Numbered from the stretch's first letter, positions 33,405 to 42,914 are shown. The stretch: DNA of 64,000 nt from Peribacillus butanolivorans (GCF_001273755.1 NZ_LGYA01000001.1:1505927-1569926); one strand, 5' to 3'. Program-made: numbers and translations. Notes: generated by a model from the sequence alone, not told the origin.

Positions 33405-33899
33405 CTATTCGAATATTAAAGAATCCCCAATATTATATTGTTTTTCATCAATAATTTTATCTTTTTTGTAAAAAATAACCTTGACTTCTTTTTCTTCAAA
33501 AGCTTTTATGATGGTATCTTCCGTTATCCCCTTAGAATAGAATATAAATTCGCTCTTATATATATCAGAATTATCACTTTCTTTTTCGGAGGAATTCCCG
33601 AACCAATATCTCTGCTGATTATCAATTGTATTAATTACTTTCTTAAAGTCTGGTATATTTACTCTCTTCTTACTAGAACCATCTATCTGGAAGGTAAGAG
33701 AAAATTTTCTAAAGTCATCTTTTTTAGGGTCTTTAAGGTAATTCAATTGTACTTCTTTAAATTCATTATCCGTTAATTTATCTATTTGAACATTCAAATT
33801 TGCATTTTCCTCTTTACTAGTACTTTTATTACTACAAGCTCCCATAATAGCAATAATTAAGATTAATAAAATAGTTTTAATAAATAAAGCTTTTTTCAT
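33405..33899 (-). CDS. Lipoprotein of unknown function (164 aa)
   Basis: ATG 33899 follows GAGGAGATATC; an upstream ATG at 33929 lacks this. Residues 1-21 are a lipoprotein signal (MKKALFIKTILLILIIAIMG) with the lipobox Ile-Met-Gly-Ala-Cys, giving a lipidated Cys anchored outside the membrane. The mature part is Lys/Asp-rich with beta-like strands (RKFSLTFQIDGSSKKRVNIP; SEFIFYSKGITEDTIIKAFE). The family is unknown. It is the neighbour of a broken subtilase gene on the same strand. Confidence 0.75.
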   Translation of the reverse strand: MKKALFIKTILLILIIAIMGACSNKSTSKEENANLNVQIDKLTDNEFKEVQLNYLKDPKKDDFRKFSLTFQIDGSSKKRVNIPDFKKVINTIDNQQRYWFGNSSEKESDNSDIYKSEFIFYSKGITEDTIIKAFEEKEVKVIFYKKDKIIDEKQYNIGDSLIFE

Positions 33900-34002
33900 G
33901 TGATATCTCCTCTTATTATTTTTAACCATAATAAATAATCTAATGAACTGTTTCCCTTATAAAGGGATTGTAAAAGGGGCTAATTGTTAAAATGTCTGTG
34001 TC

Positions 34003-34225
34003 TTAACTTTCCTCTTTAGAAGGTACTAATTTTAAAGCTTTTGTATTATCAAGGACACCATACCCATTTTCATGAGGATTCCCAATTTTTCTGCTGAACC
34101 TGCAACATATGGTGTCGCCACAGAAGTTCCGTTTGTATATATATAATTATTGTCAATATACGTACTAAAAACATTTTCACCTGGAGCCACTATATCCAAC
34201 TCTTTACTAGTAAGCTTCTTGATAA
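34003..34225 (-). pseudogene. 3' relic of a subtilisin-family (S8) protease
   Basis: The minus strand reads KELDIVAPGENVFSTYIDNN followed by NGTSVATPYVAGSA, which contains the catalytic Ser motif GTSxATP of subtilases. A deletion with frame change joins this to a C-terminal HENGYGVLDNTKALKLVPSK and stop. The catalytic Asp and His regions are missing, so it is inactive. Confidence 0.75.
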
Positions 34226-34294
34226 AGTAGGATCAGCTGACAATAAACTAAGGCTAGCTCGGTGGAAAGACGCGGTTCACATCATTTAATAATC

Positions 34295-34337
34295 TTTACA
34301 ATTAGCATTTGTCAATGCCACATATGCTAATTGTAAA
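34295..34337. other. 14-bp perfect inverted repeat
   Basis: TTTACAATTAGCAT and ATGCTAATTGTAAA are separated by 15 bases. There is no clean T-run after the stem. It lies upstream (minus sense) of the subtilase relic and could be a deletion-site scar, operator or insertion end. Confidence 0.5.
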
Positions 34338-34610
34338 AAGAGAAATCGAAATGTATCCTTCCAGTTTGTCTTCTCCAGTAGGTGATGGAATAGGACTACC
34401 CGTGTATTTTGATTGGAGTTGTTTACATAGATTTTCGATGCATTCCATCTTATTAATACATTTAGGACTAAAGCTGATTCACTAAACGTGATTAGACCCT
34501 AATTGTTAAATCATATTTTTCACATCTTTATGGAGGAATTTCCAAATATTTAAAGCTATTCAAATCATTGTTTCCAGAAATAATAAGAAAAAACACAATG
34601 GAGAATTCAA

Positions 34611-35453
34611 ATGAAAAACAAAAAAATTTATCAAGTATTTATCGTTACTTTTTTATTTGTGTTAATGATTAATCACACTGTTTATGCAATTGAATGGGAA
34701 GATGAAGATGTACCTATAAGCTTTAAAATTGAGATGTTGCCTTGGGAGATTGTAAACAACATTATTCCTAATAAAACAAATTTCACCATTATAGATATTG
34801 AAACTGGTTTATCATTTAAAGTACAACGAAGAGCAGGTAGCCATCATGCCGATGTACAGCCACTAACCAAGGAAGATACTCAAATCATGAAGAAAATTTA
34901 TAATAATAAATGGAGTTGGAATAGAAGAGCTATTATTGTATTAATCAATAATCAAATGATTGCTGCATCTATGCATGGAATGCCACATGGCGCTGGTGCT
35001 CTTCAAAATGGTTTTTCAGGTCATTTCTGTGTTCATTTCTCTGGAAGTATAACGCATCGTTTGAAAAACGAAGATCTTTCTCATAAATTAATGGTATTGA
35101 AAGCGGCTGGTAAGCTTGATGATTATATAGCAACGGTAAATCCCTATGAACTTATTCGTATTTTTACCATTGCCATTAATCAAGGAAATCAGAAATTATT
35201 AGCACTGACCTTATCAAATCCGAGTCATCTTAATCGTGTCAATAAACTTGTTGAAGATATTACATATTTTGGTGTTGTTGACCCTTTAAGACAACCACCT
35301 GAGCAACTAAATGGGGTATTTCTCGTGGATGTACCCGTTCAAGTGGCTATCTATAAGAAGAGAGAAGGCAAAGAAAAAAAGGTTATGCATTTTATGATCC
35401 GAAGGGACAGTTTGACTGATCGTTGGTTTATTGATCAGGATTCGCTCTATTAA
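34611..35453 (+). CDS. Secreted protein with GHFCVHF motif (280 aa)
   Basis: ATG 34611 has ACAATGGAG upstream. Residues 1-26 form a signal peptide (IYQVFIVTFLFVLMINHTVYA). A central block SHHADVQPLTKEDTQIMKKI then MIAASMHGMPHGAGALQNGF and SGHFCVHFSGSITH has the His/Gly/Cys/His spacing reminiscent of L,D-transpeptidase-type cell-wall enzymes, where Cys is the nucleophile; this is a resemblance, not a firm assignment. Together with the following VanW gene (69 bp downstream, same strand) it suggests a cell-envelope function, possibly in spores. Confidence 0.6.
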   Translation: MKNKKIYQVFIVTFLFVLMINHTVYAIEWEDEDVPISFKIEMLPWEIVNNIIPNKTNFTIIDIETGLSFKVQRRAGSHHADVQPLTKEDTQIMKKIYNNKWSWNRRAIIVLINNQMIAASMHGMPHGAGALQNGFSGHFCVHFSGSITHRLKNEDLSHKLMVLKAAGKLDDYIATVNPYELIRIFTIAINQGNQKLLALTLSNPSHLNRVNKLVEDITYFGVVDPLRQPPEQLNGVFLVDVPVQVAIYKKREGKEKKVMHFMIRRDSLTDRWFIDQDSLY

Positions 35454-35521
35454 GACTTAAAATAGGATATGTAAAATGAGGAATACATGAAATGATAAAT
35501 TCCAACCCATATTAAAATAAT

Positions 35522-36406
35522 GTGGGGGTGGTTTCACTGAGATTAACATGGATTGCCGGCCTTTTACTATTCGTTCAACAAGTGTATATTCCTGATAGCT
35601 TATCGGTAACCCAGCAAGGACAAACGATTGCTGTTGTTAAACGCGCTGAAGTTTCTATGCCATTTCTAGATGTTCCTATGATGGACGTGGATAAATACAA
35701 TCAGTTAATCGAAAAAATAGACAGTCAAGTGTATCAAGAACCTGTAAATGCCACAATCGACAAGAATGGTAATATTCTTCCTGGGCGGGTAGGTTACAAG
35801 CTATACCATCAAGCATTTAAAGAGCAATTTTTTTCCTTTCTATACGGACGTAGAGAACAGAAAGTAGAAGTTCCCTTACTAGCCATTCATCCAAAGGTTG
35901 ATAACGAACTACTTGCTCAGATTCGTGTAAATAAGATTGGTGAATTTAGAACCTATTTTAATGTGAATAATAAAAATCGTTATAATAATATCTCGCTCGC
36001 TACAGAAGCCATTAATAATTATGTCGTATTTCCAGGTGAGAAGTTTTCCTTTAACCAAGCTGTTGGCAAGAGAACAGTAAACAAAGGATATTTGCCTGCT
36101 CGTGTTATCGTCAAAGGAGAGTTTTCTGAAGGGGTCGGTGGAGGGATTTGTCAGGTTTCATCCACTCTGTATAATGCAATCGACAATGCAGGGTTGAAAA
36201 CAATTCAACGCTATTCCCATACGAGGCACGTTCCTTATGTTCCACCTGGCCGCGATGCTACGGTAAGCTGGTATGGTCCTGATTTTAGCTTTAAAAACAA
36301 GTACAATCAACCAATCCTAATTCGTGCTACAACCCAAGAAGGCACTGTAAGTATCAGTGTTTACTCTTCAGAAATGATAAATAATAAGACCCGGAAAGTT
36401 CCCTAA
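35522..36406 (+). CDS. VanW-family protein
   Basis: The C-terminal half carries the VanW domain: SLATEAINNYVVFPGEKFSF, KGYLPARVIVKGEFSEGVGG, GICQVSSTLYNAI and HTRHVPYVPPGRDATVSW. A hydrophobic N-terminus (WIAGLLLFVQQVYI) gives an exported or anchored protein. VanW proteins occur in glycopeptide-resistance clusters and widely in sporeformers, with unknown activity. The start codon is unclear: GTG 35522 is part of the GGGGGTGG ribosome binding site, and CTG 35537 sits at better spacing. It is probably cotranscribed with the GHFCVHF protein. Confidence 0.8.
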   Translation: MGVVSLRLTWIAGLLLFVQQVYIPDSLSVTQQGQTIAVVKRAEVSMPFLDVPMMDVDKYNQLIEKIDSQVYQEPVNATIDKNGNILPGRVGYKLYHQAFKEQFFSFLYGRREQKVEVPLLAIHPKVDNELLAQIRVNKIGEFRTYFNVNNKNRYNNISLATEAINNYVVFPGEKFSFNQAVGKRTVNKGYLPARVIVKGEFSEGVGGGICQVSSTLYNAIDNAGLKTIQRYSHTRHVPYVPPGRDATVSWYGPDFSFKNKYNQPILIRATTQEGTVSISVYSSEMINNKTRKVP

Positions 36407-36474
36407 GCTACAAGTTAGATATCATAGGAAGCTTTTGATTTTGTATGAATGTGAAAATTGTTGAATAAACTAGG

Positions 36475-36509
36475 GGCCCACCAATCGGTGGGGCCATATC
36501 GTTTTTTTT
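36475..36509 (+). terminator. Terminator of the VanW unit
   Basis: GGCCCACC pairs with GGTGGGGCC around AATC; a T-run follows after seven bases. Confidence 0.7.
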
Positions 36510-36978
36510 AGGCGGTATGGAAGTAGCGGAAAATGATGATCTGGTAAACTGGAGGATCCCAGGCAAGGTCTTCAAAGGACTTGGGTGGAGCGATGGATCT
36601 TGTCAACGGAGCGAACAAATGAAAGAAGCCGTTGGTGATGGTGTTGAATTAATAGGATATCTAGACATCAGCTTTTGTTTATTTAATCGCTTGCGCTGTT
36701 TTTACCATCAATGCAGCAACGGGACTTAATTTGAAAAAAGGTCTTTCCTTCAAAGATCCATTGGTAATTAGCAGCGGAAAACAAACGTGACGAAACAATA
36801 AAATAATGAATATGTTTATCAAATTTCCAACTTTGTTATTCATGCGATGTTACGAGGCAATTCACCATCAATTTATCGCTAATACCTTTATACAGTAAAT
36901 TCTTACTGAATCATGGTATTATTGTTTATTCAACTAAAATTAAATTTTATCATCGATTAATAAAGAGCTGATAATAGA
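36510..36978. other. Intergenic with a membrane-protein relic
   Basis: A frame without start reads TSAFVYLIACAVFTINAATG and then LNLKKGLSFKDPLVISSG to a stop near 36789. This looks like the C-terminal helix and tail of a lost membrane protein. No complete gene is supported here. Confidence 0.35.
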
Positions 36979-37030
36979 TGAAACAGAAAAATTTAACCAG
37001 ATTTTTCTTTTCATTATTCGATTTTGTGGG

Positions 37031-37239
37031 TATAATATATTAAATCATATTAGAAGGGATGATGGGTGGCCGATGAAGTTCTAATCTTATTTCAAACATT
37101 TGAGAATAATTTTTCAAATTAAAAAATAGGATTAGTCTGCCCATTTTCCATATAATTTTTTAAGCTATTCATTAAATAGCTTATTTTCATTATGAAAAAT
37201 GCAACTAATCCTTCCAAATTCATTTGGGAGGATTTTTTT
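37031..37239 (+). promoter_or_regulatory. Attenuator leader of vmlR
   Basis: A -10 box TATAAT (37031-37036) precedes two tiny overlapping frames: ATGATGGGTGGCCGATGA (37059-37076) and ATG-AAG-TTC-TAA (37073-37084). AGGATTAGT (37128-37136) can pair with ACTAATCCT (37204-37212), which overlaps the left arm of a terminator (37207-37239, AATCCTTCCA...TTGGGAGGATT plus T-run). Ribosome stalling on the leader frame by an antibiotic could favour the antiterminator, as known for ABC-F genes. Geometry is seen; regulation is inferred. Confidence 0.7.
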
Positions 37240-37265
37240 CTCCCTGAAAAAGAAAGGGTGATACG

Positions 37266-38903
37266 ATGAAAGAGATCGTAAAATTAAATCAAATAAATTT
37301 AGAAATTATGGACCGTATTATATTTAAAGATCTTAACGCAACTATTGGTCGTGGAGAAGTGATTGGTCTAGTTGGCCGTAATGGTAGCGGAAAGTCCACG
37401 CTATTACAAATTTTACTTGGACATGTAAAACTATCTGAGGGACAGGTTGAATGGGGAAATAACAAAACCGAAGTCTTTTTAGTGGATCAGGAGAAACAAA
37501 CATACGCATCTGAGCATGTTACACAATTAGAAGCTACTCTAATGGCGAAATGGCATATTCCAGATGTTCCTTACGAAGTGTTAAGTGGCGGAGAAAAGCT
37601 CAAAATACGTCTTGCAAAAGGTTTCGCGTTAGCACCGCACTTACTCTTATTGGATGAACCAACAAACCATCTAGATATAGAAAGTACGGAGCTATTAGTT
37701 AATCAAATAGAAAATTATACGGGTACAATCATTGTCGTTTCACATGACAGATATTTTTTGGATACTGTAGCGACGAAAATTTGGTCGATTGAAAATACGA
37801 ATTTATTCGAGCAAAAAGGAAATTATACACATTATATAAAGATTCGAGAACAAAGAAGATTAACTCAACAAAGAGAGTACGAAAAACAACAAAGAAAAAT
37901 GGACCTTGTAGAAAATCAAATAAACGAACTGACATCGTGGTCGCAAAAAGCGCATGCACAATCGACGAAGCAAGAAGGATTTAAAGAATATTACCGCCTA
38001 AAAGCGAAACGAATGGATTCTCAAGTCAAATCTAAGCGTAAACGTCTTGAGAAGGAACTTGAGAAGACGAAGGTTGAACGTGTTGAGGAAGATTATCTTG
38101 TTCGATTTTCGTTAGAAGCTAATACGAAGGTCGGCAAAAGATTTTTAGAGGTAAAAAACTTAAAAAAGGAGTTTGGGGAACGAATATTATTTGAACAGAC
38201 GAATTTAACAATTCAGCACGGTGAAAAAGTAGCGCTTATTGGCCCGAATGGTAGTGGGAAAACGACATTTTTAAATATCGTAATGGGCAATGAGTTTACT
38301 GAAGGGGACATTTGGGTTTCCCCATCTGCGAATATTGGTTATTTAACGCAGCAAGTATTTGACTTGCCTCTAGAGCAAACGCCTGAACAATTATTTAAAC
38401 GTGAAACATTTAAAGAACGGGGCAAGGTTCAGAATTTAATGAAGCATTTAGGATTTACAGCAAGTCAATGGTCTGAGCCAATTGAACAGATGAGTATGGG
38501 AGAGCGCGTGAAGTGTAAGCTTATGCTATATATACTGGAAGAAAAAGATGTACTAATTTTAGATGAACCGACAAACCATTTAGATTTGCCTTCGAGAGAG
38601 CAATTGGAAAAAACGTTAGCAGAGTATACCGGTACGTTGGTCGTTGTTTCACACGATCAATATTTCTTAAGTAAAACGACTTCAGTTCAGTTGATTTTTG
38701 AAAATCACCGTATTCAAAAGAAATTAAAGCAATCAAATGAAAAGGTTGATTCACTTGCAGAACAGCGCTTAAAGCTTGAAACAGAACGACAAGAAGTATT
38801 AGGGAAATTGAGCTTTTTATCATCCAAAAGCCCAGAGTATATAGAGCTCGATCAAAGATTCAATGAACTTACAAAAAAGATTAAGAGATTAGAAAATCTA
38901 TAA
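37266..38903 (+). CDS. vmlR: ABC-F antibiotic-resistance ATPase (VmlR)
   Basis: The 545-residue protein has two ABC domains: Walker A GRNGSGKST (about residue 37) and GPNGSGKTT (about 325), signatures LSGGEKLK (about 108) and MSMGERVK (about 406), and two LLLDEPTNHLD / LILDEPTNHLD Walker B motifs. The linker between them carries EYEKQQRKM, WSQKAHAQSTKQEGFKEYYR and KSKRKRLEKELEK. Length and linker match B. subtilis VmlR, which enters the ribosomal E site and displaces virginiamycin M, lincomycin and pleuromutilins. ATG follows AAAGGGTGATACG. There are no membrane domains, as expected. The leader upstream is likely antibiotic-responsive. Confidence 0.92.
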   Translation: MKEIVKLNQINLEIMDRIIFKDLNATIGRGEVIGLVGRNGSGKSTLLQILLGHVKLSEGQVEWGNNKTEVFLVDQEKQTYASEHVTQLEATLMAKWHIPDVPYEVLSGGEKLKIRLAKGFALAPHLLLLDEPTNHLDIESTELLVNQIENYTGTIIVVSHDRYFLDTVATKIWSIENTNLFEQKGNYTHYIKIREQRRLTQQREYEKQQRKMDLVENQINELTSWSQKAHAQSTKQEGFKEYYRLKAKRMDSQVKSKRKRLEKELEKTKVERVEEDYLVRFSLEANTKVGKRFLEVKNLKKEFGERILFEQTNLTIQHGEKVALIGPNGSGKTTFLNIVMGNEFTEGDIWVSPSANIGYLTQQVFDLPLEQTPEQLFKRETFKERGKVQNLMKHLGFTASQWSEPIEQMSMGERVKCKLMLYILEEKDVLILDEPTNHLDLPSREQLEKTLAEYTGTLVVVSHDQYFLSKTTSVQLIFENHRIQKKLKQSNEKVDSLAEQRLKLETERQEVLGKLSFLSSKSPEYIELDQRFNELTKKIKRLENL

Positions 38904-38997
38904 TTCAGTAACGAATGCACTTTAGTGGAAATTAAACGAATTTGATTTTAGTTTTATTAATTGTATTTACTCTGAACGAATCATATTAAAGAGCTTA

Positions 38998-39033
38998 AAA
39001 AGGAGGTACTACGTTTTAGATAGTATCTCCTTT
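38998..39033 (+). terminator. Terminator after vmlR
   Basis: AAAGGAGGTACTA pairs with TAGTATCTCCTTT over a nine-base loop. Confidence 0.75.
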
Positions 39034-39215
39034 GGGTTTCTTAAAGCAAAATAAAAGACTTTATTATCTCTGTATAGCTGCCAGTTTATCTGCTATTTGT
39101 ACTGCCATTCAGTTAGCTCTCCTTTATTAGGTCTTGATAATTTCAAAATGGAGTAAATTTATTACTTAGGGTACAACTTTGTATTACATCCACAACAGAC
39201 TCTTTTAAATCCAAA

Positions 39216-39253
39216 AAACCTTGTAATCCTTGATAGACAAGGATTACAAGGTT
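39216..39253. terminator. Perfect terminator hairpin of the ATC operon
   Basis: AAACCTTGTAATCCTTG pairs perfectly with CAAGGATTACAAGGTTT around TAGA. It lies 62 bases after the last gene of the minus-strand operon (stop at 39315). Confidence 0.9.
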
Positions 39254-39314
39254 TATATAAGATAATTCTGACTTGAACTAGCAACTGTCAATCATTCCAA
39301 CCTATTTGGAACAA

Positions 39315-40778
39315 TTAAGAAGCTAATTTAGCTGATTTTGAAACTTTTTCAGGAAACCATAAACTCACTACAATACCAACAATAAGACAGATAAAGAAAG
39401 TGGCCGCTTTAGCAGTCACGATGGCTTCTAAAGGAGAAGTGGTCCACAGGATGGCACTGATAAACCCTGTAATAATAGTGGCTACTACGCCTGTGCCAGA
39501 TGTTTTTTTCCAAAAGAATATAAGTAAAATGACGGCAGAAAATGTATTGCCGACTCCTGCCCAAGCAAAACTGACCATATTATAAATAATGGAGCCAGAT
39601 GCTAACGAAACAACAATACCTACAAGACCAGCTACAATGGCAATGCAACGAGATAATTTCACTAAGGTTTGACTCTTTATCGTCATACCCATTGCTTTAT
39701 GAACAATATCTTCACTTACTGATGTTGTAATAACGAGTAATTGAGAAGAAGCTGTTGACATGATAGCAGCTAAAATTCCTGCAATGATGATTCCTGCAAC
39801 CCATGGTGGCAACAAATCGAATACCATATGAGGCATAATCATTTCAGAATCTTCAATCGTTCCTTGTTTATAGATAACGGAAGCAAAAATGGCAGATAAA
39901 AAGGCACCGACGTAGACAATTAATGTCCAAATAATCGCAACAATTTTTCCTGTTTTAAGTTCTTTTTCATCCTTTAACGCCATAAAGCGAGAGCTTAATT
40001 GTGGCTGTCCGCCAAGCCAGCCAAAGAACCAAGAAAGGTTCGTAAATAGCATGGCTCCGATGGCTAGTCCAGATAATCCTCCTATCCAACTATCTGCACC
40101 ACTTCCCATTGAACTTAAGGTATACGAAATCGATAAATCATTTTGTTGAATTTCAAAAAATCCTGCAATTGGAACGATAATAAACGCTAAAACCATTAAA
40201 AAACTCTGAATTGTATCTGTCCATACAACTGACATAAACCCACCCATACAAGAGTAGGCAATAATGATGAGGGCAACTACAATTGTTCCTACCGTAATAT
40301 TAAGTCCAGAAAAAGAATAAAGAGTTTTACCAACACCGGAAAATTGAGCTGCTAAGTAGCAAGTAAAAAATATGACCATAATGATCGATGACAACCAACG
40401 AATCAAATTAGTGTGATTAGGAAATTTCACAGCTATATAGTCGGTTAATGTATACACTTTATATTTTTTTGTTTCATTCATAAATCTTTTGGCTAGAAAG
40501 ATCCAAGAAAAGAGGACGCCTATAAACATTCCCGATAAGATCCATATTCCTGACAAACCTGTTACATAAATAAAACCTACTGCCCCTAAGAACATATAGG
40601 CGGATTCACCTGTAGCTCTTTCAGAAAAAGCTAGTGCCCAACCAGGTAACTTATTTCCACCGAGAAAATAATCAGCGTGGTCCAATTTTTTTCTACTAAA
40701 GAGCACACCCACTCCAAGCATTAAGAGAAGGTAAATGATGATTTCGGCAAAAACAATCGAGGATCCTGAAAAATTCAT
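39315..40778 (-). CDS. Sodium:solute symporter (SSS/PutP family)
   Basis: ATG 40778 follows AAAGGAGATAA; the longer frame to 40850 lacks a signal. The protein is 487 residues with about 13 membrane spans. SSS motifs include DYFLGGNKLPGWALAFSERA (about 32-51), YTLTDYIAVKFP and the C-terminal-side GIIIAGILAAIMSTASSQLL (about 327-346) with the Na-binding Ser-Thr-Ala-Ser stretch. It is the third gene of the operon with the amidohydrolase and ATC hydrolase, so it probably imports their substrate, perhaps a thiazoline, hydantoin or carbamoyl amino acid. The substrate is inferred from the neighbours. Confidence 0.88.
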   Translation of the reverse strand: MNFSGSSIVFAEIIIYLLLMLGVGVLFSRKKLDHADYFLGGNKLPGWALAFSERATGESAYMFLGAVGFIYVTGLSGIWILSGMFIGVLFSWIFLAKRFMNETKKYKVYTLTDYIAVKFPNHTNLIRWLSSIIMVIFFTCYLAAQFSGVGKTLYSFSGLNITVGTIVVALIIIAYSCMGGFMSVVWTDTIQSFLMVLAFIIVPIAGFFEIQQNDLSISYTLSSMGSGADSWIGGLSGLAIGAMLFTNLSWFFGWLGGQPQLSSRFMALKDEKELKTGKIVAIIWTLIVYVGAFLSAIFASVIYKQGTIEDSEMIMPHMVFDLLPPWVAGIIIAGILAAIMSTASSQLLVITTSVSEDIVHKAMGMTIKSQTLVKLSRCIAIVAGLVGIVVSLASGSIIYNMVSFAWAGVGNTFSAVILLIFFWKKTSGTGVVATIITGFISAILWTTSPLEAIVTAKAATFFICLIVGIVVSLWFPEKVSKSAKLAS

Positions 40779-40981
40779 TTTATTATCTCCTTTATAAATT
40801 ATATTAAACAAAGTTGTATAGTGAGAATAAATACAAAATTTTTTTCCCATCAGGGATTATTCATGGTTAACATCTAATTTCAAAAACATGATTTAACCCT
40901 TGATTTATATAAATAACAGAGCCAGATTTTGAAAAAGTATAATCATAAACAGGCTCTGAACATACTACAATGATATATTCT

Positions 40982-42199
40982 TTAGTTTTTGTCTAATTGT
41001 AGAATTGTTAAATATAAGACTTTAGCGGCTTTTTCAATATCATACTCTGAAGAAAATTCCCTTGGATTATGACTGATCCCATCTTTCGATCTAACAAAAA
41101 TCATACCAATTGGGAATCGATTTTTAAACTGCATGGCATCATGTCCGGCACCGCTAGGTAAAGAGACGATGGATTCACCTAATTCTTGAATACTTTCCTT
41201 TATGACATCTTGAATGTTGTCTTCACAACGAACAGGTGCAACACGTTGTAATACAGAGATTTCTAAGTGTAATTGTCGATCATTAGCTATCTTTTTTGCG
41301 AATTTTCTAATCTCTTGTTCGACTTGATCTCTGGTTTTTTCATCGATATCTCTAATATCAATTGTCCATTCCGCCTCACCAGGAATGACGTTCACGCCGT
41401 TTGGTTTTACAGAAAGTTTGCCCACGGTAGCTACAGATGAAGGGGACTCCTTAGCTATTTTTTCAACCTCTGCAATAATTAAACTAGCTCCTACTAAAGC
41501 ATCTTGTCTTTGATTCATCGGTGTTGCACCAGCATGCTCTGACAGTCCTGTTAATTTGAACTGAAGCCACACCGGACCAGCGATACCAGTTACATTACCT
41601 ACAGCTGCTTCATTATTTTCAAGAACCTTTCCTTGTTCGATATGAACTTCTAAATAGCACTTTACGTTTTCTATTTTCGCACTTTGGAGATGCTGCTTTT
41701 CTAATCCATAATCCCTCATAGCTTGTTCAATCGATATTCCTTGATTATCTACTTTTTTTAAATCATTGGATGTCAATGTACCTGCGACAGCTCGGCTCCC
41801 AATCATACCAAAGCCAAAACGGGTTCCTTCCTCATCCTTAAAGGCAACAATTTTAACAGGATGTTTCAGTTCAATTTCTTTTTCTTTTAACGAATGTATG
41901 ACTTCAATGGCGGTTAAGACTCCTAAACTCCCATCATACTTTCCGCCATTTGGAACGGTATCAATATGTGAACCTATTAAAATAGTGGGTAAATCATTTG
42001 TAGTCTCTTGACTCCCAATCAGATTGCCCACTGTATCAAAATGGACGGTTAAACCAGCAGATTCCATATATTGTTTAACTCGTTCATTTGCTCGTCTCTC
42101 ATCACTTGTATAAGAAAACCGATTTATGCCACCATCTTTTGTTTTTCCAATGACGGATAACTCTTCTAAATGGGTATTCAATCGCTTGATATTAATCAT
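40982..42199 (-). CDS. M20-family N-carbamoyl-L-amino-acid hydrolase
   Basis: The 405-residue protein has the di-metal motifs of the Zn-dependent allantoate/carbamoylase group: GSHIDTVPNGGKYDGSLGVL (about 77-96), AFKDEEGTRFGFGMIGSRAV (about 118-137), LEVHIEQGKVLE (about 186) and SGAGHDAM (about 352). It hydrolyses N-carbamoyl-L-amino acids to the amino acid, CO2 and ammonia. It overlaps the upstream gene by 8 bp, a sign of tight coupling. In Pseudomonas, ATC hydrolase makes N-carbamoyl-L-cysteine, which a carbamoylase converts to cysteine. This gene is well placed for that second step. Confidence 0.87.
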   Translation of the reverse strand: MINIKRLNTHLEELSVIGKTKDGGINRFSYTSDERRANERVKQYMESAGLTVHFDTVGNLIGSQETTNDLPTILIGSHIDTVPNGGKYDGSLGVLTAIEVIHSLKEKEIELKHPVKIVAFKDEEGTRFGFGMIGSRAVAGTLTSNDLKKVDNQGISIEQAMRDYGLEKQHLQSAKIENVKCYLEVHIEQGKVLENNEAAVGNVTGIAGPVWLQFKLTGLSEHAGATPMNQRQDALVGASLIIAEVEKIAKESPSSVATVGKLSVKPNGVNVIPGEAEWTIDIRDIDEKTRDQVEQEIRKFAKKIANDRQLHLEISVLQRVAPVRCEDNIQDVIKESIQELGESIVSLPSGAGHDAMQFKNRFPIGMIFVRSKDGISHNPREFSSEYDIEKAAKVLYLTILQLDKN

Positions 42200-42914
42200 T
42201 TTTTTTCTCTGAATCTTTTAATTGAAAACGAAAATGACATTGTCCTTCTTTTAACACAAATTGATCATGTACGACGTTAAATTTATTGTTAAAACCATGA
42301 GCAATTGCATCATCTATCACTTTACAATAAACAAGTCCGTAAGCATGCATATCGTCATCAGCCCATTGTTGGCCTAATGGACATACTGTAAATGTTTGCT
42401 CGATTTCCTCAGATTTATTCACCGTTTCAATGGTAAACAAATCACTTCGTCCCATATCGTAGTTTGTTAAGTATTGATCAATTGTGTTGTCCGCCCCATT
42501 CACTCTGGCTCTTTGTGCAATACCACGTCCACGCTTTTCACCAAATTGCCATATACCTTCTTGAATAGCTGCATCTCCTTCATCGCCATAAGTATCTACT
42601 ATAGCTTTCGTAATTTGGGCAAATAATCTTGCAAATAGGGCAAAGGGTGTAAGATTTTCATACTTATTTTGACTGTTATGATCTTTAGGAATATAGTCAA
42701 ATAACGTATGATTTTCTCTTTCTGTCGTTGCTTTTATCGCAATCTCTTCCGCGTCTTTATATCCAAAATTATCAATTCCTTGTTGCAGTAATGCCTTTCC
42801 ATTTTCTTTATATTTCGAAACAACGATTTTTTCTATTTCTGTAAATAATTTAGCTGTCATGACTTCCATGGAATATGGTGGGATAACATGATTCGTTTTA
42901 CTCAATTTAAACAC
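42192..42914 (-). CDS. L-2-amino-thiazoline-4-carboxylic acid (ATC) hydrolase family protein
   Basis: The protein is 240 residues from GTG 42914, the first gene of the operon. It contains the family pattern NFGYKDAEEIAIKATTEREN, IWQFGEKRGRGIAQRARVNG, FTIETVNKSEEIEQTFTVCP, then GLVYCKVIDDAIAHGFNNKF. I recognise this as the ATC-hydrolase domain, first known from Pseudomonas L-cysteine formation. It would open the ring of 2-amino-thiazoline-4-carboxylate to N-carbamoyl-L-cysteine. Conserved Cys (TVCPLG) and His residues are present. Many homologues act on unknown substrates, so exact chemistry is not certain. Confidence 0.75.
   Translation of the reverse strand: MFKLSKTNHVIPPYSMEVMTAKLFTEIEKIVVSKYKENGKALLQQGIDNFGYKDAEEIAIKATTERENHTLFDYIPKDHNSQNKYENLTPFALFARLFAQITKAIVDTYGDEGDAAIQEGIWQFGEKRGRGIAQRARVNGADNTIDQYLTNYDMGRSDLFTIETVNKSEEIEQTFTVCPLGQQWADDDMHAYGLVYCKVIDDAIAHGFNNKFNVVHDQFVLKEGQCHFRFQLKDSEKKND

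Noticed and set aside
36517-36729. 70-codon ORF after the VanW unit
   Set aside because: No ribosome binding site and unlikely composition; another frame here carries the tail of a membrane protein.
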